Shown: piece after piece, positions 1 through 5,350 of the stretch | Position numbering within the stretch: the first letter of the stretch is position 1 | Layout: every line of letters begins with the position of its first letter | Origin: Nitrosopumilaceae archaeon | GTDB lineage: Archaea > Thermoproteota > Nitrososphaeria > Nitrososphaerales > Nitrosopumilaceae | Assembly: GCA_013330055.1 (NCBI GenBank) | Contig: DUJB01000008.1 | Span: 5,607-10,985, forward strand | Reading direction: 5' to 3' | Length of the DNA: 5,379 nt | The notes under the pieces: generated by a model | Database searches by the model: none | Told to the model about the DNA's origin: nothing | The model's input: the letters and a program-made list of their open reading frames with translations, nothing else | Program-made: the position numbers and the translations under genes

Positions 1-1440
1 CCCGCTTATGTTCCTGTAGTTCATCCAGTTAGGCAATCTATTTCTCCACAAAAATTGCGTGAGATGGGTTTTGATCTGGTAATAACAAATGCCTACATCA
101 CTTTAAACAATTACAAAGAAGAAGCAGTAAAACGCGGAATTCACGATATCATAAATTATGACGGCTCTGTAATGACAGATTCCGGCGGCTATCAAGTCTT
201 AGAATACGGCAGAGTAGATGTAGAACCAAGTGACATGGCAACTTTTGAAAAAAATATCCGAACTGATATTGCAATCCCACTTGATCGACCTACTGGTTAC
301 GGCCTCTCCAAAAAAAAAGCCAGGTCTTATGTTGATCATACTTTAAAAATTTCAAAAGAAACTCTAGATCAGAGTGAAAAAAATGGACAGATATGGGTTG
401 GTCCAATTCAGGGGGGAGAGCATTTTGATCTTGTAAAAAGATCAGCAAAAACTCTTGTAGAGTATGGATTTGAGATGCTTGCACTTGGAAGCCCAGTTGA
501 ATTCATGGAGTCATATGAGTACAAGTTACTTGCAAACATGATACTTGTTGCAAAAAAACAGATGCCTGATTCCATTCCATTGCATCTTTTTGGTGCAGGT
601 CACCCCATGACAATTCCCCTTGCCGTTGCATTAGGATGTGACACATTTGATTCTGCATCATACATACTTTATGCAAGAAAAGGCAGATACATAATGGATG
701 ATGTTACAACCAGGCTTGAGGAGATATCATATTTCTCGTGTAGTTGTGAGGTTTGTTCAAAATACACTCCAAAAGAGTTGCTTGCGCTAGAGTTTGACGA
801 TAGAACAAACAAGGTCGCATTGCACAACTTGTTTGCAATAAAAGCTGAGGTTAACAGAGTAAAGGAAGCCATTCATGAGGGAAGACTGTGGGAATATGTT
901 CACAAAAAGGCACGTTCACACCCCAAGCTCTTTGAATCCATCAATGTATTTACGGAAAATCCAAGATTTTTTGCAGATAGAACACCAAGATTTAAGGAAA
1001 AGGCCATATTCCTATTTTCAAAAGAGGATCAGTTCAGACCAGAAGTCGCATTATTTCATCAACTGGTTCGCAAGTTCAAGTGCAAAAAAGACATCCTTGT
1101 TATTATTCCAGATGGCACAGTCAGACCCTTTTATCTCTCAAAGGAATATAATGATATAAAAAAGCGATTTGTAAAAAAATATGATCGCGTTCAGTTTTGT
1201 CAGTTTAATCCTTTTCTAGGAATAATTCCGCTTGAAATTTCTGATATGTATCCTGCATCACACTATGTTATGCCAAGAATTCGATATAATCAAAATGAGT
1301 TTCCAGAATTTACAAAAACATGGAGGACTTTTTTTGTTAATAATAATTTCAAAATCGTATATGCAGCAAGTGATGAATTTTTGAAATATCATACAAAATT
1401 GTTACCTAGAAAAATCAAAGTAATATCAATTAGCAGATAA
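1..1440 (+). CDS. tgtA: Archaeal tRNA-guanine(15) transglycosylase, 5'-truncated by the window edge
   Basis: The enzyme exchanges guanine 15 in the D-loop of archaeal tRNAs for preQ0, the first tRNA step of archaeosine synthesis. The frame is open from base 1, and its first visible residues (PAYVPVVHP) match the family's beginning, so roughly 30-40 residues are missing and TTG at 55 is not the start. Visible residues (base 1 = codon 1): DSGGYQ with catalytic Asp60, GPIQGGE at 134-140, HLFGAGHPM, then CDTFDSASY with the expected nucleophile Asp217. The zinc site is Cys247, Cys249, Cys252 and His275. From about residue 310 a DUF5591-like C-terminal region follows, including PLEISDMYPASHY. The protein stops there, without the PUA domain that ends the roughly 580-residue Pyrococcus enzyme. 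It is TgtA rather than ArcS because both catalytic Asp residues and the zinc site are intact. It converges on the ferredoxin gene with a 35-base gap. Confidence 0.95.
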   Translation, partial: PAYVPVVHPVRQSISPQKLREMGFDLVITNAYITLNNYKEEAVKRGIHDIINYDGSVMTDSGGYQVLEYGRVDVEPSDMATFEKNIRTDIAIPLDRPTGYGLSKKKARSYVDHTLKISKETLDQSEKNGQIWVGPIQGGEHFDLVKRSAKTLVEYGFEMLALGSPVEFMESYEYKLLANMILVAKKQMPDSIPLHLFGAGHPMTIPLAVALGCDTFDSASYILYARKGRYIMDDVTTRLEEISYFSCSCEVCSKYTPKELLALEFDDRTNKVALHNLFAIKAEVNRVKEAIHEGRLWEYVHKKARSHPKLFESINVFTENPRFFADRTPRFKEKAIFLFSKEDQFRPEVALFHQLVRKFKCKKDILVIIPDGTVRPFYLSKEYNDIKKRFVKKYDRVQFCQFNPFLGIIPLEISDMYPASHYVMPRIRYNQNEFPEFTKTWRTFFVNNNFKIVYAASDEFLKYHTKLLPRKIKVISISR

Positions 1441-1458
1441 TAAAAATAAGAAAAAGGA
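1441..1458 (-). terminator. Putative T-rich archaeal terminator of the ferredoxin gene
   Basis: Read on the minus strand, two T-runs (CCTTTTTC and ATTTTTA) begin about 18 bases after the ferredoxin stop codon. Archaeal RNA polymerase commonly terminates at such U-tracts without a strong hairpin, and I see no convincing hairpin here. The tract abuts the tgtA stop codon on the other strand, so the two convergent transcripts probably overlap slightly. Confidence 0.4.
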
Positions 1459-1475
1459 GTGCGAGCTGTTTCCGC

Positions 1476-1784
1476 TTATTTGGCTATTGCGGCGTCTTCT
1501 GCCCAGCCTTTTACAAAGACTCCGTTCTTGTGAAGAGGAACTGGTTGACCAGCTGTGTAAGTCATTGGTCTCATCCAAAATATGGACTTTGTTGGACAAA
1601 CTCCTATGCATGCTCCATCGGAGATGCATCTTTCTGGATAAAAGACAAATGCTTTTCCTCTCTTCCAACCCTCAACAGGTTTTACACGGAGTACATCTGG
1701 ACCAAGAGAGGTACAGATTTCTACGCATAGAGCGCAGCCTATACATCTTTGTTCATCAATGTCTGGAAGTATTGCTATTGGCAT
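1476..1784 (-). CDS. Two-cluster ferredoxin (102 aa) with an Asp ligand in the second motif
   Basis: This is a small soluble electron carrier of the bacterial-type 2[4Fe-4S]/7Fe ferredoxin family, expected in the cytoplasm. Motif I is Cys14-x2-Cys17-x2-Cys20-x3-Cys24. Motif II is Cys53-x2-Asp56-x2-Cys59-x3-Cys63-Pro. By family rule, Cys14/17/20 plus Cys63 hold one [4Fe-4S] cluster. The other would be held by Cys53, Asp56, Cys59 and Cys24, so it is either [3Fe-4S] or an Asp-ligated [4Fe-4S], as in Pyrococcus and Sulfolobus ferredoxins. About 28 residues, including a basic KPVEGWKRGK segment, separate the motifs, and a 38-residue tail follows with no recognised domain. The ATG at 1784 lies 13 residues before the first Cys. 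A purine-rich AGAGAAGAAAT sits just upstream, and a TATA-like box is about 37 bases upstream. Redox partners cannot be told from the context. Confidence 0.93.
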   Translation of the reverse strand: MPIAILPDIDEQRCIGCALCVEICTSLGPDVLRVKPVEGWKRGKAFVFYPERCISDGACIGVCPTKSIFWMRPMTYTAGQPVPLHKNGVFVKGWAEDAAIAK

Positions 1785-1816
1785 ATTTCTTCTCTTTTTG
1801 AAGATGTCACAGTTTG

Positions 1817-1825
1817 CTATTTAAA
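1817..1825 (-). promoter_or_regulatory. TATA-like box for the ferredoxin gene
   Basis: The minus strand reads TTTAAATAG, close to the archaeal TATA consensus. Its centre is about 37 bases upstream of the ATG. With the usual 26-base offset, transcription would start near 1795, leaving a leader of about 11 bases. No operator-like repeat is evident nearby. Confidence 0.5.
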
Positions 1826-1871
1826 CCATCTGTAAAATCCATAACAGAGTTATAGAATTTTTTCAATAAGC

Positions 1872-1887
1872 AAAATAAAATAAAAAA
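1872..1887 (-). terminator. Putative T-rich terminator of the 73-aa gene
   Basis: On the minus strand this reads as a near-continuous T tract (TTTTTTATTTTATTTT), about 22 bases beyond the stop codon of the upstream 73-residue gene. It fits U-tract archaeal termination and would separate that gene's transcript from the ferredoxin promoter about 50 bases further on. Confidence 0.45.
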
Positions 1888-1909
1888 CAGAGAATAATGT
1901 TATGTATGA

Positions 1910-2131
1910 TTACTTCTTCATCTGGCGTATTGCGTCAATTTGACCGCTAGTTATCCAGTCAAGTAATTCTGCAGACGATGGATTTAGATCGCCTTTTTGA
2001 TTCATCATGTTGTGTACCCAAACCCAATTTATCTGATTTAGTAATGGCTTGTTTCCCTCATCACCCTTTCGAACTTTGTCTCGAAGGTCTTTAGGGATTG
2101 TATTCCACCATTGATCGAAGGTTCTACCCAT
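1910..2131 (-). CDS. Small Trp-rich hypothetical protein (73 aa)
   Basis: I do not recognise this protein. It has 73 residues, no Cys, no signal peptide and no membrane span, so it is probably a small soluble cytoplasmic protein. It carries five Trp (8, 9, 36, 38, 59), many for its size, in the contexts FDQWWNTIP, INWVWVHNMMN and LLDWITSGQ. A basic/charged stretch (KDLRDKVRKGDEG, residues 14-26) precedes the central Trp pair, and the C-terminal third looks helical, ending RQMKK. The ATG at 2131 is the only plausible start: the frame is open upstream to a stop at 2174-2176 but has no ATG, GTG or TTG. The gene runs divergently from the CPSF-like nuclease and in the same direction as the ferredoxin, separated from it by a T-rich tract. 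A real gene is supported by the composition, the clear flanking signals and the lack of a better frame. Confidence 0.72.
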   Translation of the reverse strand: MGRTFDQWWNTIPKDLRDKVRKGDEGNKPLLNQINWVWVHNMMNQKGDLNPSSAELLDWITSGQIDAIRQMKK

Positions 2132-2170
2132 GGACAGATCATCTTTATTTGATCTAATTAAGTCTTTTGT

Positions 2171-2184
2171 AAATTATCTAAATA
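2171..2184 (-). promoter_or_regulatory. Candidate TATA region for the 73-aa gene
   Basis: The minus strand reads TATTTAGATAATTT, AT-rich and TATA-like, about 46 bases upstream of the ATG; this would give a leader near 20 bases. A second candidate (CTTAATTAG on the minus strand, 2155-2163) sits about 27 bases upstream and would make the mRNA leaderless. The sequence alone does not decide between them. Confidence 0.3.
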
Positions 2185-2210
2185 ATAGGACGATGTTAAA
2201 AACACTAAAC

Positions 2211-2217
2211 GTTTAAA
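2211..2217 (+). promoter_or_regulatory. TATA-like box for the CPSF-like nuclease gene
   Basis: GTTTAAA, preceded by an A-rich stretch that could serve as the BRE, is centred about 29 bases before the TTG start at 2243. The usual 26-base offset puts the transcription start near 2240, so the mRNA would be leaderless or nearly so. This supports the TTG start. Confidence 0.5.
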
Positions 2218-2242
2218 GGGACTTTGAAGAGATTTTGAATTC

Positions 2243-3499
2243 TTGCAGGTAAAAGTTCTTGGTGCGGCCCAAGAGGTCGGCCGATCAGCATTTCAAGTTA
2301 ATTGTGATGGTGCAAATTTCCTTTTGGATTATGGAATTCTTTTGGGAAAAGAACCGCAATACCCAATGCATGTAAAACCTAGAGACATAGATGCTGTAGT
2401 AGTCACTCATGCACATCTTGATCATTCTGGTTACGTACCATCGCTTTTTGTAAACGGAAAAAATGATGTATATGCGACTCCGCCAACGCTGGAATTATCA
2501 AGACTTTTGATCGAAGACATGCTCAGGATACAAAAGAATTTTTTCCCTTTTGAAATGCCAGAGGTGATTAACATGATGAAACATTCCAAAGAAATAGGAT
2601 TTAGAGAGAAAATCAAGAGAGGTAATGCTTCCTTTGAGCTACGTGAATCAGGGCATGTAGTTGGTGGTGGCGCAGTTATTGTAGAGTCTGAAAATAAAAG
2701 ACTCTATTATACAGGCGATATCAATCCAAGAGGTTCACGCATGTTACGTGAAGCAGATTTTGATTTCGATGAAATTGATTTGTTAATAATGGAAAGCACT
2801 TATTCACAGACTGAACAAAAACCACGAAATGAAACGGAAGAAGAATTCATGGATTTCGTATATGAAGTATTAGATAGAAAGGGAACTCTATTTGTGCCAG
2901 CTTTTTCAGTAGAGAGATCTCAAGAGATTGCTTGTGTTTTAAAAGGTGCAAAATTCAAACACAAGGTAATAATGGATGGAATGGCCGTTAAAGTAAATGA
3001 AATAATGCTTCGCTATCCAGAATACTTGCGTGATCCAAAAATTTTTGCTGATTCTATCCATCAGGCCAAATGGATTAAAGGAGAAAGAGAACGAAAAGAG
3101 GCATTGAATGAACCATGTGTTGTTATTTCTCCAGCTGGAATGCTTGTTGGGGGTTCAGCTGTATACTACTTACAACATCTTGCACTCGATAAGAAAAATG
3201 GTATTGCAATGGTATCATACCAAGGAGAAGGTACACCAGGTAGAAAATTACTTGAGACTGGCAAAGTCAACATTCGTGGCAGAGATGTAAAAACAGATGC
3301 AGATGTTAAACAATTTGAGTTTTCAGGTCATGCAGATAGAAAAGATCTTTTTGAGGTTGTCAAGAAAATTAAAGGAAATCCAAAGATTTTAACTGTTCAT
3401 GGAGATAGAGATTCTTGTACAAAGTTTGCAGCTGAGATACATGAGAGATTCGGGTTTGATGCAAATGCTCCAAAGGCTGGCGAAGTAATCACAGTTTGA
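2243..3499 (+). CDS. Archaeal CPSF-like beta-CASP ribonuclease (aCPSF2 type, 418 aa)
   Basis: This is a zinc-dependent metallo-beta-lactamase/beta-CASP nuclease acting in RNA 3'-end processing or decay in the cytoplasm. Visible motifs, in order: EVGRS near the N-terminus; HxHxDH with His56, His58, Asp60 and His61; His138 (SGHVVGG); and Asp159 (YTGD). The beta-CASP motifs are A at Glu184 (MESTY), B at His363 (FSGHADR) and C at His386 (VHGD). ISPAGM at 295-300 is also typical. All metal and catalytic residues are present. With no N-terminal KH domains and only 418 residues it fits aCPSF2 rather than aCPSF1 (about 630); the CPSF-style EVGRS start argues against archaeal RNase J, though that remains the main alternative. 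The TTG start is well supported: an in-frame TGA at 2225-2227 precedes it, no other start codon lies between, and the conserved N-terminus begins there. The OGG1 gene follows after one base, implying co-transcription. Confidence 0.93.
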   Translation: MQVKVLGAAQEVGRSAFQVNCDGANFLLDYGILLGKEPQYPMHVKPRDIDAVVVTHAHLDHSGYVPSLFVNGKNDVYATPPTLELSRLLIEDMLRIQKNFFPFEMPEVINMMKHSKEIGFREKIKRGNASFELRESGHVVGGGAVIVESENKRLYYTGDINPRGSRMLREADFDFDEIDLLIMESTYSQTEQKPRNETEEEFMDFVYEVLDRKGTLFVPAFSVERSQEIACVLKGAKFKHKVIMDGMAVKVNEIMLRYPEYLRDPKIFADSIHQAKWIKGERERKEALNEPCVVISPAGMLVGGSAVYYLQHLALDKKNGIAMVSYQGEGTPGRKLLETGKVNIRGRDVKTDADVKQFEFSGHADRKDLFEVVKKIKGNPKILTVHGDRDSCTKFAAEIHERFGFDANAPKAGEVITV

Positions 3500-3500
3500 A

Positions 3501-4349
3501 ATGCAAGAGTTTAAGAAAATAGACTTGGATACAACCATTAATAGTGGTCAAGTCTTTCTTTGGGATAAAATCGATGATACATGGTATGGTGTTGACGGTT
3601 CTAACATTTTAAAAATAACACAAGATCCATTTAAGATCAGTTCTTCTGAAAAAAAAGCATCAGATTTTTTTAGACAAGATGACAACATGGAAAAAATTCT
3701 ACAGAGTATAAAAAAAGACAAGATTGTAAAAGATGCAGTTTTACGGTTTCCTGGATTGAGATTGTTACGACAAGATCCTTTTCAATGTTATATTTCATTT
3801 ATTTGCTCATCTAATGCATCAATTCAAAACATAAAACAAATGTTAAAAAAAATCACAATAAAATTTGGCAAGAGAATAATTTTTGGTGGTCATGAATTTC
3901 ATACTTTTCCATCAGCTAGAAAACTTGCCAATTCTACTATTGCAGAACTTTCATCGTGCGGATTGGGCTTTAGAGCCAAGTATGTAAAGAAAGCATCCCA
4001 AGATGTTGTCTCAGGAAGAATAGATTTTAATTATTTAAAAAAGTCAGACTACAAAACTGCGAAGAATGTCCTTGTAGATGTATATGGCATAGGTGATAAG
4101 ATTGCCGATTGTATATTATTATTCTCGCTTGAAAAAATTGAAGCATTTCCAGTAGACAGGTGGACACTACGGATTTTACGTAAGTATTATTTCGATCTGT
4201 TTGATGAATCAATCAGTAGATCAATTACAAAAAAAAAATATGAAGAGATACATGAAAAAATTGTCAGGCATTTTGGTCCTTTTGCTGGTTATTCACAACA
4301 ATTTCTTTTCAAAATGGAAAGAGAACTAAATAACAAAAAATGGTTGTAA
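3501..4349 (+). CDS. ogg: OGG1-type 8-oxoguanine DNA glycosylase/AP lyase (282 aa)
   Basis: This bifunctional base-excision repair enzyme removes 8-oxoguanine from DNA and nicks the strand by beta-elimination. It has the two-domain eukaryote-style layout. The OGG_N-like region runs from 1 to about 110, with GQVFLW (Gly16 matching human Gly42) and RLLRQDPFQCYISFICSSN. The HhH-GPD domain follows, with GIGDKIADC carrying the Schiff-base Lys200 (human Lys249) and Cys204 (human Cys253), then FPVDRW with catalytic Asp219 (human Asp268). Near the C-terminus, Gln266 and Phe270 match human Gln315 and Phe319, which recognise the base. Asn105 and Arg158 match human Asn149 and Arg204, but the position of human Arg154 is Asn110. 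The length and N-terminal domain exclude AGOG and Ogg2. The ATG at 3501 lies one base after the nuclease stop codon, so expression probably comes from the promoter at 2211. Confidence 0.95.
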   Translation: MQEFKKIDLDTTINSGQVFLWDKIDDTWYGVDGSNILKITQDPFKISSSEKKASDFFRQDDNMEKILQSIKKDKIVKDAVLRFPGLRLLRQDPFQCYISFICSSNASIQNIKQMLKKITIKFGKRIIFGGHEFHTFPSARKLANSTIAELSSCGLGFRAKYVKKASQDVVSGRIDFNYLKKSDYKTAKNVLVDVYGIGDKIADCILLFSLEKIEAFPVDRWTLRILRKYYFDLFDESISRSITKKKYEEIHEKIVRHFGPFAGYSQQFLFKMERELNNKKWL

Positions 4350-4356
4350 AAAGCTC

Positions 4357-4363
4357 TTAATAT
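4357..4363 (+). promoter_or_regulatory. TATA-like box for the tRNA-Arg gene
   Basis: TTAATAT is centred about 25 bases upstream of the first base of the mature tRNA, which is the standard archaeal TATA-to-start distance. The tRNA could therefore be transcribed on its own, with little or no 5' leader, although read-through from the glycosylase gene 35 bases upstream is also possible. Confidence 0.45.
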
Positions 4364-4384
4364 GGTAGCCCTAGCCAACTTCTT

Positions 4385-4459
4385 GGGCCTGTAGCTCAGC
4401 ATGGACAGAGTGCTGGACTTCTAATCCAGTGGTCAAGGGATCGAAGCCCTTCGGGCCCG
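4385..4459 (+). tRNA. tRNA-Arg, anticodon TCT (reads AGA/AGG)
   Basis: The 75-base sequence folds as a complete cloverleaf. The acceptor stem is GGGCCTG with CGGGCCC (one T-G wobble at 6-67). The D-stem is GCTC with GAGT, and GG at 4403-4404 matches G18-G19. The anticodon stem is CTGGA with TCCAG around the loop CTTCTAA, giving anticodon TCT at 4420-4422. A 5-base variable region follows, then the T-stem AAGGG with CCCTT. The discriminator is G73 and CCA is not encoded. No intron is present. Position 15 in the D-loop is G (4399), the base TgtA modifies. The T-loop is ATCGAAG, so position 54 is A rather than the usual T. The arginine assignment is firm from the anticodon. Confidence 0.97.
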
Positions 4460-4460
4460 C

Positions 4461-4480
4461 TTTTCATTCATAATTTATTT
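4461..4480 (+). terminator. Possible T-rich terminator after tRNA-Arg
   Basis: Short T-runs (TTTT, then AATTTATTT) directly follow the tRNA 3' end. Oligo-T immediately downstream of tRNA genes is a usual archaeal stop signal. The distal part overlaps the TATA-like box of the next gene, so the call is tentative. Confidence 0.35.
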
Positions 4481-4481
4481 A
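4472..4481 (+). promoter_or_regulatory. TATA-like box for the 116-aa gene
   Basis: AATTTATTTA is centred about 29 bases before the ATG at 4506. The predicted transcription start is therefore within a few bases of the start codon, suggesting a near-leaderless mRNA. Confidence 0.45.
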
Positions 4482-4505
4482 TCGTAAAGAAACGACGCAT
4501 AGAAT

Positions 4506-4856
4506 ATGAAAGATATTGAACTGAAGCTAGAAAATTTGAATATAGTTCCTAATAGTGAGATAAGAGGCAAAATTGAAGTGAGATATCAAGGAAGATATGA
4601 TGGGATTGTTATCAATACTCAAATCTTAAACTCAAACCAACTCATAGTCTACAAATCATATAATGGCAAACCCATTTCACAGAATCTCTCACGATTATTC
4701 ATAAGCAAAGACAACATGTCAGAGAATAAAGTAGAGTTTACCGCTGTAATAGAGTTCAAACCTTCTGAACCTCACGATGTTAAGTTTCGCGTTTCTATAA
4801 TTCAGGAGCATAAGGAAATTGAAAGTGATGTACTGTTTGCAAAACTGGTTGTTTAG
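4506..4856 (+). CDS. Small predicted all-beta hypothetical protein (116 aa), possibly arrestin-like
   Basis: I cannot assign a function. The 116-residue protein has no Cys, no Trp, no signal peptide and no membrane span, so it is likely cytoplasmic. Alternating hydrophobic/polar runs predict a beta-sandwich: IELKLENLNIV (4-14), GKIEVRY (21-27), GIVINTQIL (33-41), KVEFTAVIEF (75-84), VKFRVSIIQ (91-99) and VLFAKLVV (109-116). A short PNSEIRGKIEV segment resembles the opening of arrestin-fold domains (Pro-Gly-x-x-hydrophobic-x-Gly), but this is only a pattern resemblance. The ATG at 4506 has a TATA-like box at near-leaderless spacing. The gene lies after tRNA-Arg and converges on the cupredoxin gene, with the last four bases overlapping that gene's end. 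Codon and base use look like the neighbours, so there is no sign of recent transfer. Confidence 0.8.
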   Translation: MKDIELKLENLNIVPNSEIRGKIEVRYQGRYDGIVINTQILNSNQLIVYKSYNGKPISQNLSRLFISKDNMSENKVEFTAVIEFKPSEPHDVKFRVSIIQEHKEIESDVLFAKLVV

Positions 4857-5326
4857 AATCTAGCCTTTGTAATTATTAGTTTACCTTTCATCCATGGATG
4901 AGGTTCGCAATGATAGTCGATCTCAACTTCGGGTTGGGTGAATAAAAATTCGTATTTTTCTCCTGGCTTTACTACACCAACAGAGCCAAATTTACCGCTG
5001 TACTTGTCAGTATATTCATGACCAGAATCAGGTGTCACAGTATGTGGAGTATCATCAACGTTGTCCCAAACAACCTTGTTGTCAATTTCAAGCTGTATGT
5101 TTACTAGTTTTGGTACAAAATTATCTTGCTGTTCTGGACTTGAAGAACCCTTTATCATGTTTATTATGGTTTCCTCTCCAGGGTTAAGAATTTCTTCAGA
5201 GATTTTTGGTTTTGCTGTAAGTTCCGGAAGATAATATAACTGATAATACGAAATACCAGCTGCCAAACCAACAATCACTGCTATTATTCCTATACCATAC
5301 GCATGACTTGAGGTTGGCTTGCTCAA
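4853..5326 (-). CDS. Membrane-anchored amicyanin/plastocyanin-like cupredoxin (157 aa)
   Basis: This is a type 1 (blue) copper protein, expected to carry single electrons on the outer face of the membrane. A seven-residue head precedes one hydrophobic segment (about 10-33), with no lipobox Cys, so it is probably an uncleaved N-terminal anchor. A linker to about 65 leads to the cupredoxin domain. The copper ligands are visible: His95 (DDTPHTV), Cys140, His143 and Met146 in CEPHPWM. The C-x2-H-x2-M spacing is that of amicyanin (plastocyanin has x4 before Met). The TTG start at 5326 is chosen because the frame has no other start codon back to an in-frame stop at 5360-5362, and because a TATA box lies 29 bases upstream. 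An ATG at 5334 is out of frame. Such proteins are numerous in ammonia-oxidising archaea, whose respiration relies on copper; the specific partner here is unknown. Confidence 0.94.
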   Translation of the reverse strand: MSKPTSSHAYGIGIIAVIVGLAAGISYYQLYYLPELTAKPKISEEILNPGEETIINMIKGSSSPEQQDNFVPKLVNIQLEIDNKVVWDNVDDTPHTVTPDSGHEYTDKYSGKFGSVGVVKPGEKYEFLFTQPEVEIDYHCEPHPWMKGKLIITKARF

Positions 5327-5350
5327 CGATTCATGATCCTTTTTGCTAGT

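Noticed and set aside
55..57. TTG as the start of the tgtA product
   Set aside because: The frame is open to base 1 and the preceding residues (PAYVPVVHP) match the conserved N-terminal part of archaeal transglycosylases, so the gene begins outside the window.
875..1159. Plus-strand open frame of about 94 codons inside tgtA
   Set aside because: It lies in another frame of the transglycosylase, which is open and conserved throughout this region; no start signals support a nested gene.
1426..1668. Minus-strand open frame of about 80 codons overlapping the ferredoxin in another frame
   Set aside because: The Ser/Arg-rich product has no family features and lies almost wholly within the ferredoxin coding region.
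1487..1801. Plus-strand open frame of about 104 codons across the ferredoxin gene
   Set aside because: It is antisense to a ferredoxin with clear Cys cluster motifs; the product has no recognisable pattern and the frame is explained as a mirror of the real gene.
2431..2616. Minus-strand open frame of about 61 codons inside the CPSF-like nuclease gene
   Set aside because: It is antisense to a strongly supported coding region, and its hydrophobic, Ser-rich product is typical of reverse-frame noise.
4027..4212. Minus-strand open frame of about 61 codons antisense to the OGG1 active-site region
   Set aside because: The plus strand here encodes the conserved HhH-GPD motif, catalytic Lys and Asp; the reverse frame has no start signals or recognisable content.
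5332..5334. Minus-strand ATG upstream of the cupredoxin as an alternative start
   Set aside because: It is out of frame with the cupredoxin by 8 bases and would lie about 21 bases from the TATA box, too close for the usual spacing.
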